Shown: positions 8,335-16,957, counted from the stretch's first letter. The stretch: DNA of 64,000 nt from [Eubacterium] infirmum (GCA_900450455.1 UGGN01000001.1:558001-622000), one strand, 5' to 3'. Made by a program: numbers and translations. The notes: a model not told the origin generated them from the letters alone.

Positions 8335-9977
8335 GCTTCAGCTATCCGAAGTCGGATAAACTGGCTCTGGAAAGCGTCTCACTGAGCATCAAGGAGTCTG
8401 AATTTGTCGTGCTTTGTGGTAAGTCGGGATGTGGAAAGAGCACGCTTTTGAGGCACCTGAAGAAGAGCATGAATCCTTATGGAAACAAGCTTGGAAGCGT
8501 TTGCTTTGATGGCGAAGAAATCGAGGATATGAGCGATAGAGATGCGGCGAGCAAAATAGGATATGTTCAGCAAAATCCCGACAACCAACTCGTCACCGAC
8601 AAGGTTTGGCACGAGCTTGCCTTCGGTCTCGAAAGCCTCGGATATAGCAATAGCGTAATCAAAAGAAGGGTTGCCGAGATGGCTTCGTACTTCGGAATCC
8701 AGACATGGTTTAGGAAGTCGGTCAGCGAGCTTTCCGGTGGTCAAAAGCAGCTTTTGAACCTGGCATCGGTTATGGCGATGCAACCCGAGATTTTGATTTT
8801 GGATGAGCCGGCTTCACAGCTTGACCCGATTGCAGCAAGGGATTTTCTTAGCACGGTTCACAGACTGAACAGGGAGCTTGGTGTAACAATTGTTATTTCC
8901 GAGCACAGGTTAGAAGAAATTTTCCCTCTTGCCGACAGAGCAATCGTCATGGATGAGGGCAGGATAATTGCGAATGCGAAACCCGGCGAGGTTGCCATAC
9001 AGCTTGCCGGAAGTGGCGGTGAAGAATCGGTACATCCTATGTACTACGGTATGCCTCCCGTGATGAAGCTGTTTCCCAAAGAGCTTGTTAGATGGCAGGA
9101 CAGTCTTCCGATGACACTCAGAGAAGGTCGAATTTTGATGGAAAAACTCTTCGAAAACGGCACTCTCAAGCTGAAGTACGGCGAAATACATAATCCGGTA
9201 GAGGGTAAAGAAGTAGCTAGTGGAAAGCTTGTTATAAAGCTAAAAAACCTATATTTTAGATATGCAAAGAATTCGGATGATGTCCTGAGAGGACTGAGTC
9301 TGGAGATAGAGGAGGGAAGGCTTCACTGTCTGCTCGGCGGAAACGGGAGTGGCAAGAGTACAACTCTCAAGGCGATTTGCGGAATCATAAAGCCTCAGTC
9401 AGGCAAAGTTAAGCTGGCCGATAATTGCAGAGCGGCCATGGTTCCTCAGAATCCACAGGCGCTGTTTACTGAGATTAGCTGCGAGGAGGAAGTACTCGAA
9501 GGCATGTGCTATCAAAAGCTTGAGATTGAGGAAAAGGTTCGAAGAACCGAGGAAATGCTTAAGCTCATGGAGATAGAGCATCTTAGAAAGGCAAATCCTT
9601 ACGACCTTTCGGGTGGTGAGCAGCAGAGACTGGCACTTGCCAAGGTCATGGTTTCAAATCCCGATATTCTTCTCTTAGATGAGCCGACTAAGGGACTTGA
9701 TCCTTTCTTTAAGCAGACGCTTGGAAGAATTCTCAGAAGTCTTTGCAAGGAGAATAAGACAATTTTCATGGTCAGCCATGATATTGAGTTTTGTGCAGAA
9801 TTCGGTGACCGTTGTTCGATGTTCTTTGATGGAGAAATAGCGACAAGCGGTAGTGCGAAAGAGTTCTTCTCAGGAAATAACTTCTACACCACGGTCGAAA
9901 ACAAACTGACCAGAAAGTGGTGTGATGGCATCATCACCGGGGAGGAGGCGAGATCATGGATAAGGAGTCTGCTCTAG
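8307..9977 (+). CDS. ECF transporter fused ATPase (A-A')
   Basis: 556 residues with two complete ABC ATPase domains in one chain. Domain 1 (about 1-245) has Walker A GKSGCGKST, Q-loop VQQNPDNQLV, signature LSGGQKQ and Walker B LILDEP. Domain 2 (about 310-550) has GGNGSGKST, LSGGEQQ and LLLDEPTKGLDP. The fusion replaces the usual EcfA1/EcfA2 pair. ATG at 8307 is chosen because it has GGAGAA upstream and begins MEKIKVDNLSFSYP, as in the family; the open frame runs further upstream inside ecfT without a ribosome site. It overlaps ecfT before it and the S gene after it. Confidence 0.92.
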   Translation: MEKIKVDNLSFSYPKSDKLALESVSLSIKESEFVVLCGKSGCGKSTLLRHLKKSMNPYGNKLGSVCFDGEEIEDMSDRDAASKIGYVQQNPDNQLVTDKVWHELAFGLESLGYSNSVIKRRVAEMASYFGIQTWFRKSVSELSGGQKQLLNLASVMAMQPEILILDEPASQLDPIAARDFLSTVHRLNRELGVTIVISEHRLEEIFPLADRAIVMDEGRIIANAKPGEVAIQLAGSGGEESVHPMYYGMPPVMKLFPKELVRWQDSLPMTLREGRILMEKLFENGTLKLKYGEIHNPVEGKEVASGKLVIKLKNLYFRYAKNSDDVLRGLSLEIEEGRLHCLLGGNGSGKSTTLKAICGIIKPQSGKVKLADNCRAAMVPQNPQALFTEISCEEEVLEGMCYQKLEIEEKVRRTEEMLKLMEIEHLRKANPYDLSGGEQQRLALAKVMVSNPDILLLDEPTKGLDPFFKQTLGRILRSLCKENKTIFMVSHDIEFCAEFGDRCSMFFDGEIATSGSAKEFFSGNNFYTTVENKLTRKWCDGIITGEEARSWIRSLL

Positions 9978-10930
9978 CTACAAGCTTTGACGAGTTGAAA
10001 AAAAAGAACGAAAGTCACTACATGGCAGCGGCGAGAAAGAGGCTGACTATAACAGCTTTGCTTATATTCCTTGTCATTCCCACTTTGATAGCTCTGACGG
10101 TGTTTTTAGGGAGTAAGCGTCTATACATGCCGCTTTCAATTTTGATTTTAGTCATGGTCATGGCTCCATTCTTCATGATATTTGAGAGACGCAGGCCACG
10201 CGCGAGGGAGGTCGTTTTAATCGCAATGATGAGCGCCCTTACGGTTGCATCGCATACTTTTTTTCACATAGCTTTTCCTGTCCAAATAGGAACTGCTATG
10301 GTTATAATTTCGGGGATTTCACTCGGACCGGAAGCCGGGTTTTTAATAGGTGCGATGTCGAGGTTTGTCTGCAACTTCTATATGGGGCAGGGAGCCTGGA
10401 CTCCATGGCAGATGTTCTGCTGGGGGCTTTTGGGATTTCTCGCAGGTCTTGCATTTAACCGTGAGATTAGCGAAGAAAATGAAACAAGCAATTTTAGAAA
10501 GATAATAACTCCGGTTTTATGTGTGATTTTCTCGGAGTTACTGGCATATATCAGCTTTTTAATCTGGCAGGGAAATGACAAGACTTTCTTTGGATGGAGG
10601 GTCTACCTCTTTGGAATAATTGGACTGCTTTTAGCCGTAGTGTTTCAAAAGGGGAAGCTAAAGGCGGATAATCTCACGATGGCGGTATTTACCTTTGTTG
10701 TAACCTTTGTCATATACGGCGGAATTATGAACTTTGCAGCAATGTGCCTTTCGATGAATGAGCCGGGCTCACCGGGAATAGGAATTAAAGCTCTTAAGGC
10801 TTTATATGTTAGCGGTGTAGGCTACGACTTTTATCATGCGCTCACGGCAGCGATATGTGTGTTTATCATAGGCACTCCAATGGTAAAAAAATTAGAGCGA
10901 ATCAAGATAAAATATGGAATATACAAGTAA
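9956..10930 (+). CDS. ECF transporter substrate-binding S component (proposed cobalamin type)
   Basis: 324 residues. A short basic N-terminus precedes two membrane spans (about 29-50 and 60-76), followed by the S-component core with about six spans from residue 85. The loop MGQGAWTPWQMFCWGLLGFLAG (starting near 142) is rich in Trp/Gly and looks like a substrate-pocket segment. Two extra N-terminal spans make it longer than a typical 180-200 residue S protein. It overlaps the ATPase gene by 22 bases and has GGAGG before its ATG. Co-operonic DUF4430 and alpha/alpha-barrel proteins point to vitamin B12 or a corrinoid; no riboswitch supports this here. Confidence 0.72.
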   Translation: MDKESALATSFDELKKKNESHYMAAARKRLTITALLIFLVIPTLIALTVFLGSKRLYMPLSILILVMVMAPFFMIFERRRPRAREVVLIAMMSALTVASHTFFHIAFPVQIGTAMVIISGISLGPEAGFLIGAMSRFVCNFYMGQGAWTPWQMFCWGLLGFLAGLAFNREISEENETSNFRKIITPVLCVIFSELLAYISFLIWQGNDKTFFGWRVYLFGIIGLLLAVVFQKGKLKADNLTMAVFTFVVTFVIYGGIMNFAAMCLSMNEPGSPGIGIKALKALYVSGVGYDFYHALTAAICVFIIGTPMVKKLERIKIKYGIYK

Positions 10931-10945
10931 AGATAGGAAATATAT

Positions 10946-11476
10946 ATGGAACAAGATTTTTTAAGGAAGCAAAAGAATAAGAAGCTGAAGAGAAACCTTA
11001 TAATACTGTGTCTGGCTCTTGTACTTATAGCGGTGATCGGGTTTACGATTGCAGGAAAGCTAAAGGCTCAGGACAAAAAGCCGGCGGATGCCAAGGTCAC
11101 CATAGAAATTCGCTGCGATGAGCTGAGCTCGAACATGGGCATGCTGACAGACAAAGCTCTTGTGGACTACGTTCCCAAGGATGGCATCATCGTCAAAAAG
11201 ACGAGTTTCAAGGCAAAGAGCGACGAAACGACTGTCATGGATATACTCCAAAAAGTCTGCAAGGAAAGGAATGTGCAGATAGAGGACAAGAAGGGATATA
11301 TCAAAGGCATAAACTACCTTTATGAGTTCTCAGCAGGACAAAAGAGTGGCTGGATGTATAAGGTTAACGGTAAGATGCCAAATTACATGGCATCGGAGGT
11401 AAAGCTCAAGGACGGGGATGCAATAGTTTGGTTCTACACCGTCGACTACGATAAAGAAAGTGATAATACAAAATAG
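10946..11476 (+). CDS. membrane-anchored DUF4430 (transcobalamin C-terminal-like) protein
   Basis: 176 residues. One membrane span (about 18-37) follows a basic N-terminus (KKLKRN), so the rest should face outward. The remainder is a single DUF4430 domain ending with the family block SGWMYKVNGKMPNY and LKDGDAIVWFYT (about 135-166). DUF4430 is the bacterial relative of the C-terminal beta domain of intrinsic factor and transcobalamin. The position between the S component and two further secreted proteins suggests a capture or hand-over factor. Expressed from the ECF operon with a 15-base gap. Confidence 0.8.
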   Translation: MEQDFLRKQKNKKLKRNLIILCLALVLIAVIGFTIAGKLKAQDKKPADAKVTIEIRCDELSSNMGMLTDKALVDYVPKDGIIVKKTSFKAKSDETTVMDILQKVCKERNVQIEDKKGYIKGINYLYEFSAGQKSGWMYKVNGKMPNYMASEVKLKDGDAIVWFYTVDYDKESDNTK

Positions 11477-11486
11477 GGTAAATGAG

Positions 11487-13334
11487 ATGAAATTTTTCAA
11501 GGACAGTAAGAAAAATTTAATATATATACTTGCGATACTACTGCTTTTAGCAGGCTTTCTCGCATGGACTCTTTTTATCAAGCCAATAGGCTTCTCTAAG
11601 CCGGATATGAATATGACGGCAGTCAAGGCCGAAAAGATGGCGCTCTCTCAGGCAGATGGATCCGATGATGACAAAAATTCGATTGGAAAAAGTGCTTCCG
11701 GGGATGCCAAGGACGGAGAGAAGAGCGACAAGAAGTCCGATAAGGAAGGCAAGAAAGAGCAGGAAAAGGATAAGAAGCAGGAGGAAAAGCCTAACAACAG
11801 CATCAGTGTTGAAAAAGGCAAGGGTGGCCTTGATGGAATTACCAATAGCGATAGAGCTACCGACAAAGAGGGTAATGGCAACATCGGAAAATCAACGATA
11901 ATTCCTCAGAAGAACGACGGCAAGCTCAAGATTATGACTGATTTGCGAAATGCTGATGTGACAGATAATCAGCTCAAGAATAATGATTTAAAGTTCTACG
12001 CATATCTTGAGAATGCGAGCAAGGGAACTTCGCTCAGAGTACGAATAAGGAATTCCACGACCGGCGATAACGGAAAGACTCTCAAGGGAGATGGTAAGAA
12101 CTTTAAGGCTCATCTTGTTCGAGGCGAAAATATTATCACTTTGATAGTCAAGGAAAAGGGTAAGATAACTCACCATGTCAGCTTTGTAATTAACCTTATG
12201 GCAAAGAAAGCGGATGAGAAAAATCCGACAATAGGTAAACATCCGCCAACAATCAAGGCTTGGGTCGACGGAGATGCCGTTGAAGGAACCAAGATAGTGA
12301 CCAGCAATAGAAATTTCACTTTGATTCTTCAGGCTTTGACATATAAAGGCAAGTCGCTTCCTTATGACAATATAAGGGTTACCTTTGATGGAAGAGCCGC
12401 TGACCCTCCTACCGGAAACGGTAGATATGAGTACAGTTTTTTCTTGGAAAACCCCAAAGTTGGAGATAGCGAGCACCATACGATAACTGTTACAGCTTGG
12501 GATGACGAGGGTAACTCGACATTCAAGAAATATGACCTGTTATATAACTTTGTCGATTCCGGTGATGTAATCGGTAAGTGTTATGTCACAATCGATGCAA
12601 CTACCATAGGGCTTGGAATTCTGGGAGACGGTTTTGAGTATGAAGTTAAGCAGGATGAGCCGGCTTCATATGCGATACTCGCCGCGCTGGACTACTATGG
12701 ATTTAAGGCTGACTATTCGGGAACAAAGGACGCGGGTTTCTACCTCAAAGGAATTAGAGCCGGCGGAATAGCTGAGGGTGCTTCTGTGCCTAGTAATCTG
12801 GCTGCCAAGGTTGTCGAGGACGGACTCTCAAACTATACCAAGCTCGCTACGGTCGTGAGAGATTCAATTCTGCAGTTTCAGTACTCGAGCGGTTCGGGCT
12901 GGATGTACACCATAGATGGAGTTAACTATCCCGGTAAAGGTATGTCGCAGTACTTCCTGAACGGGCGGAATAATCACATAACCTTGAGATTTACCCTTGG
13001 CTATGGTAAGGATTTAGGTCTTGTAGTCACAGATCCGCCAACAAAGCTGAGCAGTTATTGCGGAATTTGGATAAATGGAGGATATGAACCAAGACATACA
13101 TTCGGGGACTGGAAGATTGTCAAAAATCCTACTTGCGACGCAGAGGGTATTGAGGAAAGAGTTTGTAGCGTATGCGGTGAAAAGGAAACAAAAGTTATTC
13201 CGAAGCTGGAGCACAAATGGGAAGAAGTTTCCAGAAAGGAACCGACGGCAACGGAAGACGGGTACATAGAATACAAGTGTAAGGTTTGTGGAACTACTCG
13301 TAGAGAAGTTCTACCAAAGGGGACTAATCCATGA
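11487..13334 (+). CDS. secreted/anchored DUF4430 protein with Ig-like region and CxxC repeats
   Basis: 615 residues. A membrane span (about 8-28) is followed by a Lys/Asp/Glu/Ser-rich linker (about 50-100), beta-rich extracellular modules (about 140-370) and a DUF4430 domain at about 380-500 with GSGWMYTIDGVNYPGKG. The C-terminus (about 535-611) holds two tandem repeats of the form H-FG-W...PTC...G...CSVCGEKE...IPKLEH and HKWEEV...CKVCGTTR, a CxxC repeat seen in clostridial surface proteins that could bind metal. ATG at 11487 is preferred over an earlier in-frame start inside the previous gene. Its last codon overlaps the next gene (ATGA). It probably works with the barrel lipoprotein that follows. 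Confidence 0.78.
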   Translation: MKFFKDSKKNLIYILAILLLLAGFLAWTLFIKPIGFSKPDMNMTAVKAEKMALSQADGSDDDKNSIGKSASGDAKDGEKSDKKSDKEGKKEQEKDKKQEEKPNNSISVEKGKGGLDGITNSDRATDKEGNGNIGKSTIIPQKNDGKLKIMTDLRNADVTDNQLKNNDLKFYAYLENASKGTSLRVRIRNSTTGDNGKTLKGDGKNFKAHLVRGENIITLIVKEKGKITHHVSFVINLMAKKADEKNPTIGKHPPTIKAWVDGDAVEGTKIVTSNRNFTLILQALTYKGKSLPYDNIRVTFDGRAADPPTGNGRYEYSFFLENPKVGDSEHHTITVTAWDDEGNSTFKKYDLLYNFVDSGDVIGKCYVTIDATTIGLGILGDGFEYEVKQDEPASYAILAALDYYGFKADYSGTKDAGFYLKGIRAGGIAEGASVPSNLAAKVVEDGLSNYTKLATVVRDSILQFQYSSGSGWMYTIDGVNYPGKGMSQYFLNGRNNHITLRFTLGYGKDLGLVVTDPPTKLSSYCGIWINGGYEPRHTFGDWKIVKNPTCDAEGIEERVCSVCGEKETKVIPKLEHKWEEVSRKEPTATEDGYIEYKCKVCGTTRREVLPKGTNP

Positions 13335-14422
13335 TAAGAAAGACAAGTAATAAAGCCATTGCCATAGCGTTTATCATGATTATCTTCATGAGTCTCGTTT
13401 TGAGTGCATGTGGCAATGATAAAACTAATTATGAGAAGATAAGCAAGAGATGGGACGCTGCTTGCCACGAAATCGGAGGAATAAGCGCAGATGAATCTTT
13501 GACAAATGCCGGATATTTCAAGGCGGGCGACCCCATAAGCGACTGGATGGTAATCGTTGAGAAGAGGTCGGGACTGGATAAGAACTTTGACGAAGAGGGA
13601 TATCTCAAGAACCTCAAAAAATACATAAGCAAGGCCTATGAAAGTGATGAGAAGCTGGACATGTACAAGTCAACAGAATGGCATAGGTTGATTTTGGTGC
13701 TTCTCGTGCTCGGAAAGGATCCCAGAAGCTTTGCAAAGAAGGCTGATGGCACACCTATCGACCTCGTAAACGACGGCATATTCAATTGGTGTCAGGATGA
13801 AAAAATTGACTATCAGGGTAGCAATGCTTTGATATATTCTCTCTTATGCATCAAAGCGGGAAACTACAAGACTCCTGAAGGAGCAAGGTATAGTGAAGAG
13901 GAAATAATAAAGGAACTGATTTCCTACCAAATGGATGACGGAGGTTTCGGTCTAAACAAAGGTGGAAGCGATTTGGATATTACGTCTATGTCTATACAGG
14001 CACTTGCTCCATACATAGACAAGAAAGATGTTTATACTAATGCTGCCGGTAAGAGATTGGATGTGAAGAAAGCGATAAATAGTGCTCTCACATACCTTTC
14101 AAAGAAACAAAACGATGGAGGGTATTTCACCTTCCAAAATCACTACAGTTCAGACTCCGGTTCGCAGGTAATCCTCGCACTCTGTTCGCTGGGAATAGAT
14201 CCGACAAAAGATAAGCGTTTCATCAAAAACGGAGGTGACCCGGTAAGCGCACTCCTAAGCTTTGAGACAGAGGATGGAGGAATAGACACCGCTTTAGATT
14301 CTTCGGGAGCAGGCAAGAAGACAAACGTGCTGGCAACGAGACAAGCTATTTCAGCAATCACAGCACTGAGACTATTGCAAAAAGGAAATGGTAAATTCTT
14401 TGATTTCAATAATAAATTATAG
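13331..14422 (+). CDS. lipoprotein with prenyltransferase/intrinsic-factor-like alpha/alpha barrel
   Basis: 363 residues. A signal peptide ends in the lipobox LSAC (Cys27), so the protein is expected to be lipid-anchored outside the membrane. The mature part shows repeated helical-hairpin motifs typical of alpha6/alpha6 barrels (prenyltransferase/squalene-oxidase repeats): YQMDDGGFGLNKGGSDLDIT (about 198-217), LSKKQNDGGYFTF (about 257-269) and FETEDGGIDTAL. The same fold forms the N-terminal cobalamin-binding domain of intrinsic factor and transcobalamin. With the DUF4430 protein it overlaps, it provides both halves of such a binder as separate chains. Enzyme activity is unlikely for an exported lipoprotein, but the ligand is unproven. 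Confidence 0.78.
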   Translation: MIRKTSNKAIAIAFIMIIFMSLVLSACGNDKTNYEKISKRWDAACHEIGGISADESLTNAGYFKAGDPISDWMVIVEKRSGLDKNFDEEGYLKNLKKYISKAYESDEKLDMYKSTEWHRLILVLLVLGKDPRSFAKKADGTPIDLVNDGIFNWCQDEKIDYQGSNALIYSLLCIKAGNYKTPEGARYSEEEIIKELISYQMDDGGFGLNKGGSDLDITSMSIQALAPYIDKKDVYTNAAGKRLDVKKAINSALTYLSKKQNDGGYFTFQNHYSSDSGSQVILALCSLGIDPTKDKRFIKNGGDPVSALLSFETEDGGIDTALDSSGAGKKTNVLATRQAISAITALRLLQKGNGKFFDFNNKL

Positions 14423-14434
14423 AAAGGTTAGAAT

Positions 14435-15385
14435 ATGAATCAGCATATAGAAAAAATCAGCAACGAGGTAAAAGGTGTAATCAAGGGCAAGGACGAGGTA
14501 ATATCAAAGCTTATGATGGCCATGCTCGCAAAGGGCAATGTTCTTCTCGAGGACGTTCCGGGTGTAGGAAAGACGACTATGGCTCTTGCATTTGCACGGG
14601 CTATGGGGCTGGATACAAAGCGTGTACAGTTCACACCTGATACACTCCCTTCAGATATAATCGGATTCTCTGTTTACGACAAGGAGACGGGAGAACTCAG
14701 CTATAAAGAAGGTGCTATAGTAACAAATCTTCTCCTTGCAGATGAAATTAACAGAACATCGAGTAAGACTCAGGCTGCACTTCTTGAAGCGATGGAAGAG
14801 AAAAAGGTAACGGTTGATGGTGTGACAAGAGTTCTGCCGGATCCGTTTATCGTTCTTGCAACTGAAAACCCTGCAGGTTCTGCCGGAACTCAGATGCTTC
14901 CAAACTCGCAGCTCGACAGATTCATGGTTAAGCTGAGTATAGGCTATCCCGACGTAGAAAGCCAAGCTGAAATTCTTGCGGACAGACACACCGAAAATCC
15001 TGTTGATAATGTTGAGCAGGTTGTATCTGAGGAAGAGCTCAAGGATATGATAAAAAACGCTAACGAGGTATATATCGCAAAATCGGTTTACGAGTATATC
15101 GCAAAGCTGGTCCAGAAGACCAGAGAGCATGAGATGGTAAGCCTTGGCGTCAGCCCTCGTGGAGCTCTTTCGCTTTGTCAGATGGCAAAGGCTTATGCAT
15201 TTGTTAATTCCAGGGATTTTGTTACACCGGATGATATAAGAGCTGTATTTGCAGATGTTTGCGGACACAGACTAATGCTGAATTCAAAGGCAAGACTAAA
15301 CGAGCTCAGTGCAGAGAATATTCTTGCTGATATCATCAAAGATGTAGATATTCCGGCTGCTGAGTCATTTAAGAAAATGTTGTAG
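14435..15385 (+). CDS. MoxR-family AAA+ ATPase
   Basis: 316 residues, typical MoxR. MoxR ATPases act as chaperone-like remodellers, usually with DUF58 (von Willebrand-like) partners. Walker A is DVPGVGKTTMA (about 40-50), Walker B LLLADEINRTSSKTQ (about 98-112), and the sensor regions are ATENPAG and DRFMVK. It is followed, after an IS110-type element, by DUF58 and transglutaminase-like genes, the classical MoxR-DUF58-TgpA triad. It starts 12 bases after the barrel lipoprotein gene, so it is probably transcribed with the ECF operon. Confidence 0.93.
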   Translation: MNQHIEKISNEVKGVIKGKDEVISKLMMAMLAKGNVLLEDVPGVGKTTMALAFARAMGLDTKRVQFTPDTLPSDIIGFSVYDKETGELSYKEGAIVTNLLLADEINRTSSKTQAALLEAMEEKKVTVDGVTRVLPDPFIVLATENPAGSAGTQMLPNSQLDRFMVKLSIGYPDVESQAEILADRHTENPVDNVEQVVSEEELKDMIKNANEVYIAKSVYEYIAKLVQKTREHEMVSLGVSPRGALSLCQMAKAYAFVNSRDFVTPDDIRAVFADVCGHRLMLNSKARLNELSAENILADIIKDVDIPAAESFKKML

Positions 15386-15395
15386 GAGACCAACT

Positions 15396-15403
15396 ATGAA
15401 AAG
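15396..15403. repeat. left 8-bp direct repeat flanking the IS element
   Basis: ATGAAAAG, identical to 16950-16957. The repeat begins at the start codon of the interrupted DUF58 gene in both copies. Confidence 0.5.
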
Positions 15404-15434
15404 TCAAGGTAAATTTCAGAAGAAAATAGAATAA
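15396..15434 (+). pseudogene. stranded 5' start of the DUF58 gene (12 codons)
   Basis: A strong AGGAG site (15384-15388) followed by ATG at 15396 opens a frame that ends after 12 codons. The first eight bases, ATGAAAAG, are identical to the first eight bases of the intact DUF58 frame at 16950. The simplest reading is that this is the native ribosome site and start of the DUF58 gene, cut off by the inserted element. The remaining codons are element sequence. Confidence 0.55.
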
Positions 15435-15506
15435 GTTGCATTTAGAAAGAAGCGCAGCTTAAAAAGACCTCCCAGCAGGAAGCCTCAAAAATCATATGGA
15501 TGGAAT

Positions 15507-16673
15507 CTAATCTAAGTTAAATTCCACATCGTCCTTAAGCATCTTGTAGATGATACGGACAAGCTTGCCGGCGCAATGTCCAAGAGCATTGTAATGGCCA
15601 CGGCCTTCGGCCCTTTTAGAATCATAGTATTCCTTGAATGTCTGATTGTACTTCACAATATTGTGAGCAGCGTTCATGAGGGCATAACGAAGGGCGGAAG
15701 AACCCCGTTTTGACATTTTGGTTTTCTTCGCAATGAAGTTTCCGGATTGGTAAACGGATGGGTCAAGACCCGCAAAGGCAAGCAGCTTGCGAGGCTTGGA
15801 AAAGCGGTTAATGTCACCGATTTCACCGATAATCATTCCCCCGTTGATGGGACCGATACCCGGTATGGTCATGATAACAGAGTCGAGAGATGTGACAATG
15901 TCTTTCATCTCAGACTCTACCGCATCAAGTTGACTATCCAGTAGCTCGATCTGGGCGATAGATTGAGTAATCTGAATGGATAGAGATCTGTCGGCAGTGC
16001 CGACGGACTTCTGTGCCAGAACTCTTAATTCTAAGGCCGTTTCCTTCTTGAAGTGTCCGTGGGAATTAGACACAAGAAGGTTCTTAAGATGAGTCAGATG
16101 CATGGAAGCAATCCGGGTAGCAGAGGGTGCCTCTTTTAGGATAGCGTAGACCGTCTTTTGATGAATACCGGACTTGAAGAAATACTGGAGTTCAGGGAAG
16201 ACCTGATCCAGGTAAGCAGTGAGCTGTATCTTGGTGCGAGAACGCTGCTTAACAAGCTTCATCCGGAATCTCCCTAGATTCTTCAGTTGCATGAGAGCAA
16301 TATCATACAGAGTAACAAATCTTGGGTGATCCATCAATGCGACGGCTTTAGCAATTACCAGAGTATCGACCTTGTCCGTCTTGGTTTTACGGATATTGTT
16401 CTTCCGCAAAGTGGCGGTCTGTATCGGATTGATGACACAGACGTGCAGACCTTTGGTGACAAGGAAAGAAACCAGGTTGTTGCCATAATGAGCAGTGGAT
16501 TCAAGACCAATGATGATGTCATCCAATTCAAAGGAATTGAGCTTGGATAAGAGGGTGTAAAAACCCGCATTGTCATTCAAGAATTCGAACGGCTCGATGA
16601 GTACCACACCATCGGAATCGATGGCAGAGGCATAGTGATTAAGCTTGGCGATATCAATGCCAACATATATCAT
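15507..16673 (-). CDS. IS110-family DEDD transposase
   Basis: 388 residues, intact. The N-terminal RuvC-like domain (DEDD_Tnp_IS110) shows GIDIAK (Asp6), GLESTAHYG (Glu near 59) and the [12 protein letters not shown] segment with two Asp (about 99-103). The C-terminal Transposase_20 domain has [20 protein letters not shown] and the serine-bearing segment [19 protein letters not shown]. These enzymes form a RuvC-Tnp serine recombinase guided by an element-encoded bridge RNA. An AAGGAGG site lies 9 bases before ATG. There is no frameshift, so the element may still be active. Confidence 0.93.
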   Translation of the reverse strand: MIYVGIDIAKLNHYASAIDSDGVVLIEPFEFLNDNAGFYTLLSKLNSFELDDIIIGLESTAHYGNNLVSFLVTKGLHVCVINPIQTATLRKNNIRKTKTDKVDTLVIAKAVALMDHPRFVTLYDIALMQLKNLGRFRMKLVKQRSRTKIQLTAYLDQVFPELQYFFKSGIHQKTVYAILKEAPSATRIASMHLTHLKNLLVSNSHGHFKKETALELRVLAQKSVGTADRSLSIQITQSIAQIELLDSQLDAVESEMKDIVTSLDSVIMTIPGIGPINGGMIIGEIGDINRFSKPRKLLAFAGLDPSVYQSGNFIAKKTKMSKRGSSALRYALMNAAHNIVKYNQTFKEYYDSKRAEGRGHYNALGHCAGKLVRIIYKMLKDDVEFNLD

Positions 16674-16679
16674 TGAAAG

Positions 16680-16910
16680 CGCCTCCTTTCATAAAGATTT
16701 GATACTGTCAGATCCACCTTACAATTATCCTCGTAAACTTGATCGATATAAGTACTCGGAAAGCAAAGCCTCCGGCAACATCCAACTAATAAACATTTCA
16801 GATAATGTAGCGGCAATACACTCCTATCAAGTAGTCAATGCTACAGAAATAGATAAAAAGTCCACAGTATCTAAATGTATTATGACACAGACAGTAAAAA
16901 TGGAAAGGAG
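16680..16910 (-). ncRNA. candidate bridge RNA region of the IS110 element
   Basis: The non-coding stretch upstream of the transposase (on the transposase strand) is about 275 bases, the place where IS110-group elements encode their bridge RNA. It contains short self-complementary segments such as the GCCGGAGGC / GCTTTGCTTTCC area. The RNA boundaries and its target- and donor-binding loops were not resolved by eye. Confidence 0.35.
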
Positions 16911-16926
16911 AGTATGATTTAGCCTA

Positions 16927-16935
16927 TGATATAAT
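16927..16935 (+). promoter_or_regulatory. outward extended -10 at the right end of the IS element
   Basis: TGA followed by TATAAT, reading out of the element toward the DUF58 gene, with no good -35. It lies inside an 8-bp inverted repeat GTATGATT (16912-16919) / AATCATAC (16933-16940). It could restore transcription of the downstream genes after insertion, giving a leader of only about 8 bases. Confidence 0.4.
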
Positions 16936-16949
16936 CATACAAGAGATAG

Positions 16950-16957
16950 ATGAAAAG
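16950..16957. repeat. right 8-bp direct repeat flanking the IS element
   Basis: ATGAAAAG, identical to 15396-15403, overlapping the first codons of the DUF58 gene. Confidence 0.5.

Larger units (their letters stand above)
15404..16949 (-). mobile_element. IS110-type insertion element between moxR and the DUF58 gene
   Basis: About 1546 bases if the ATGAAAAG direct repeats mark its limits, within the normal IS110 range. It holds a single DEDD transposase gene on the minus strand, a short 3' flank (15404-15506) and a longer 5' flank (16674-16949). No terminal inverted repeats are evident, as usual in this family. It interrupts the moxR-DUF58-transglutaminase gene set in antisense orientation. 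An 8-bp duplication is longer than most IS110 elements leave, so the ends could differ by some bases. Confidence 0.65.

Noticed and set aside
12361..12600. Possible frameshift or domain break in the second DUF4430 protein
   Set aside because: The frame is continuous and domain order is sensible; the low similarity in the middle reflects Ig-like modules that are hard to recognise by eye.
14651..15268. Leftward open frame of 205 codons inside moxR
   Set aside because: Antisense shadow of moxR, with no recognisable features.
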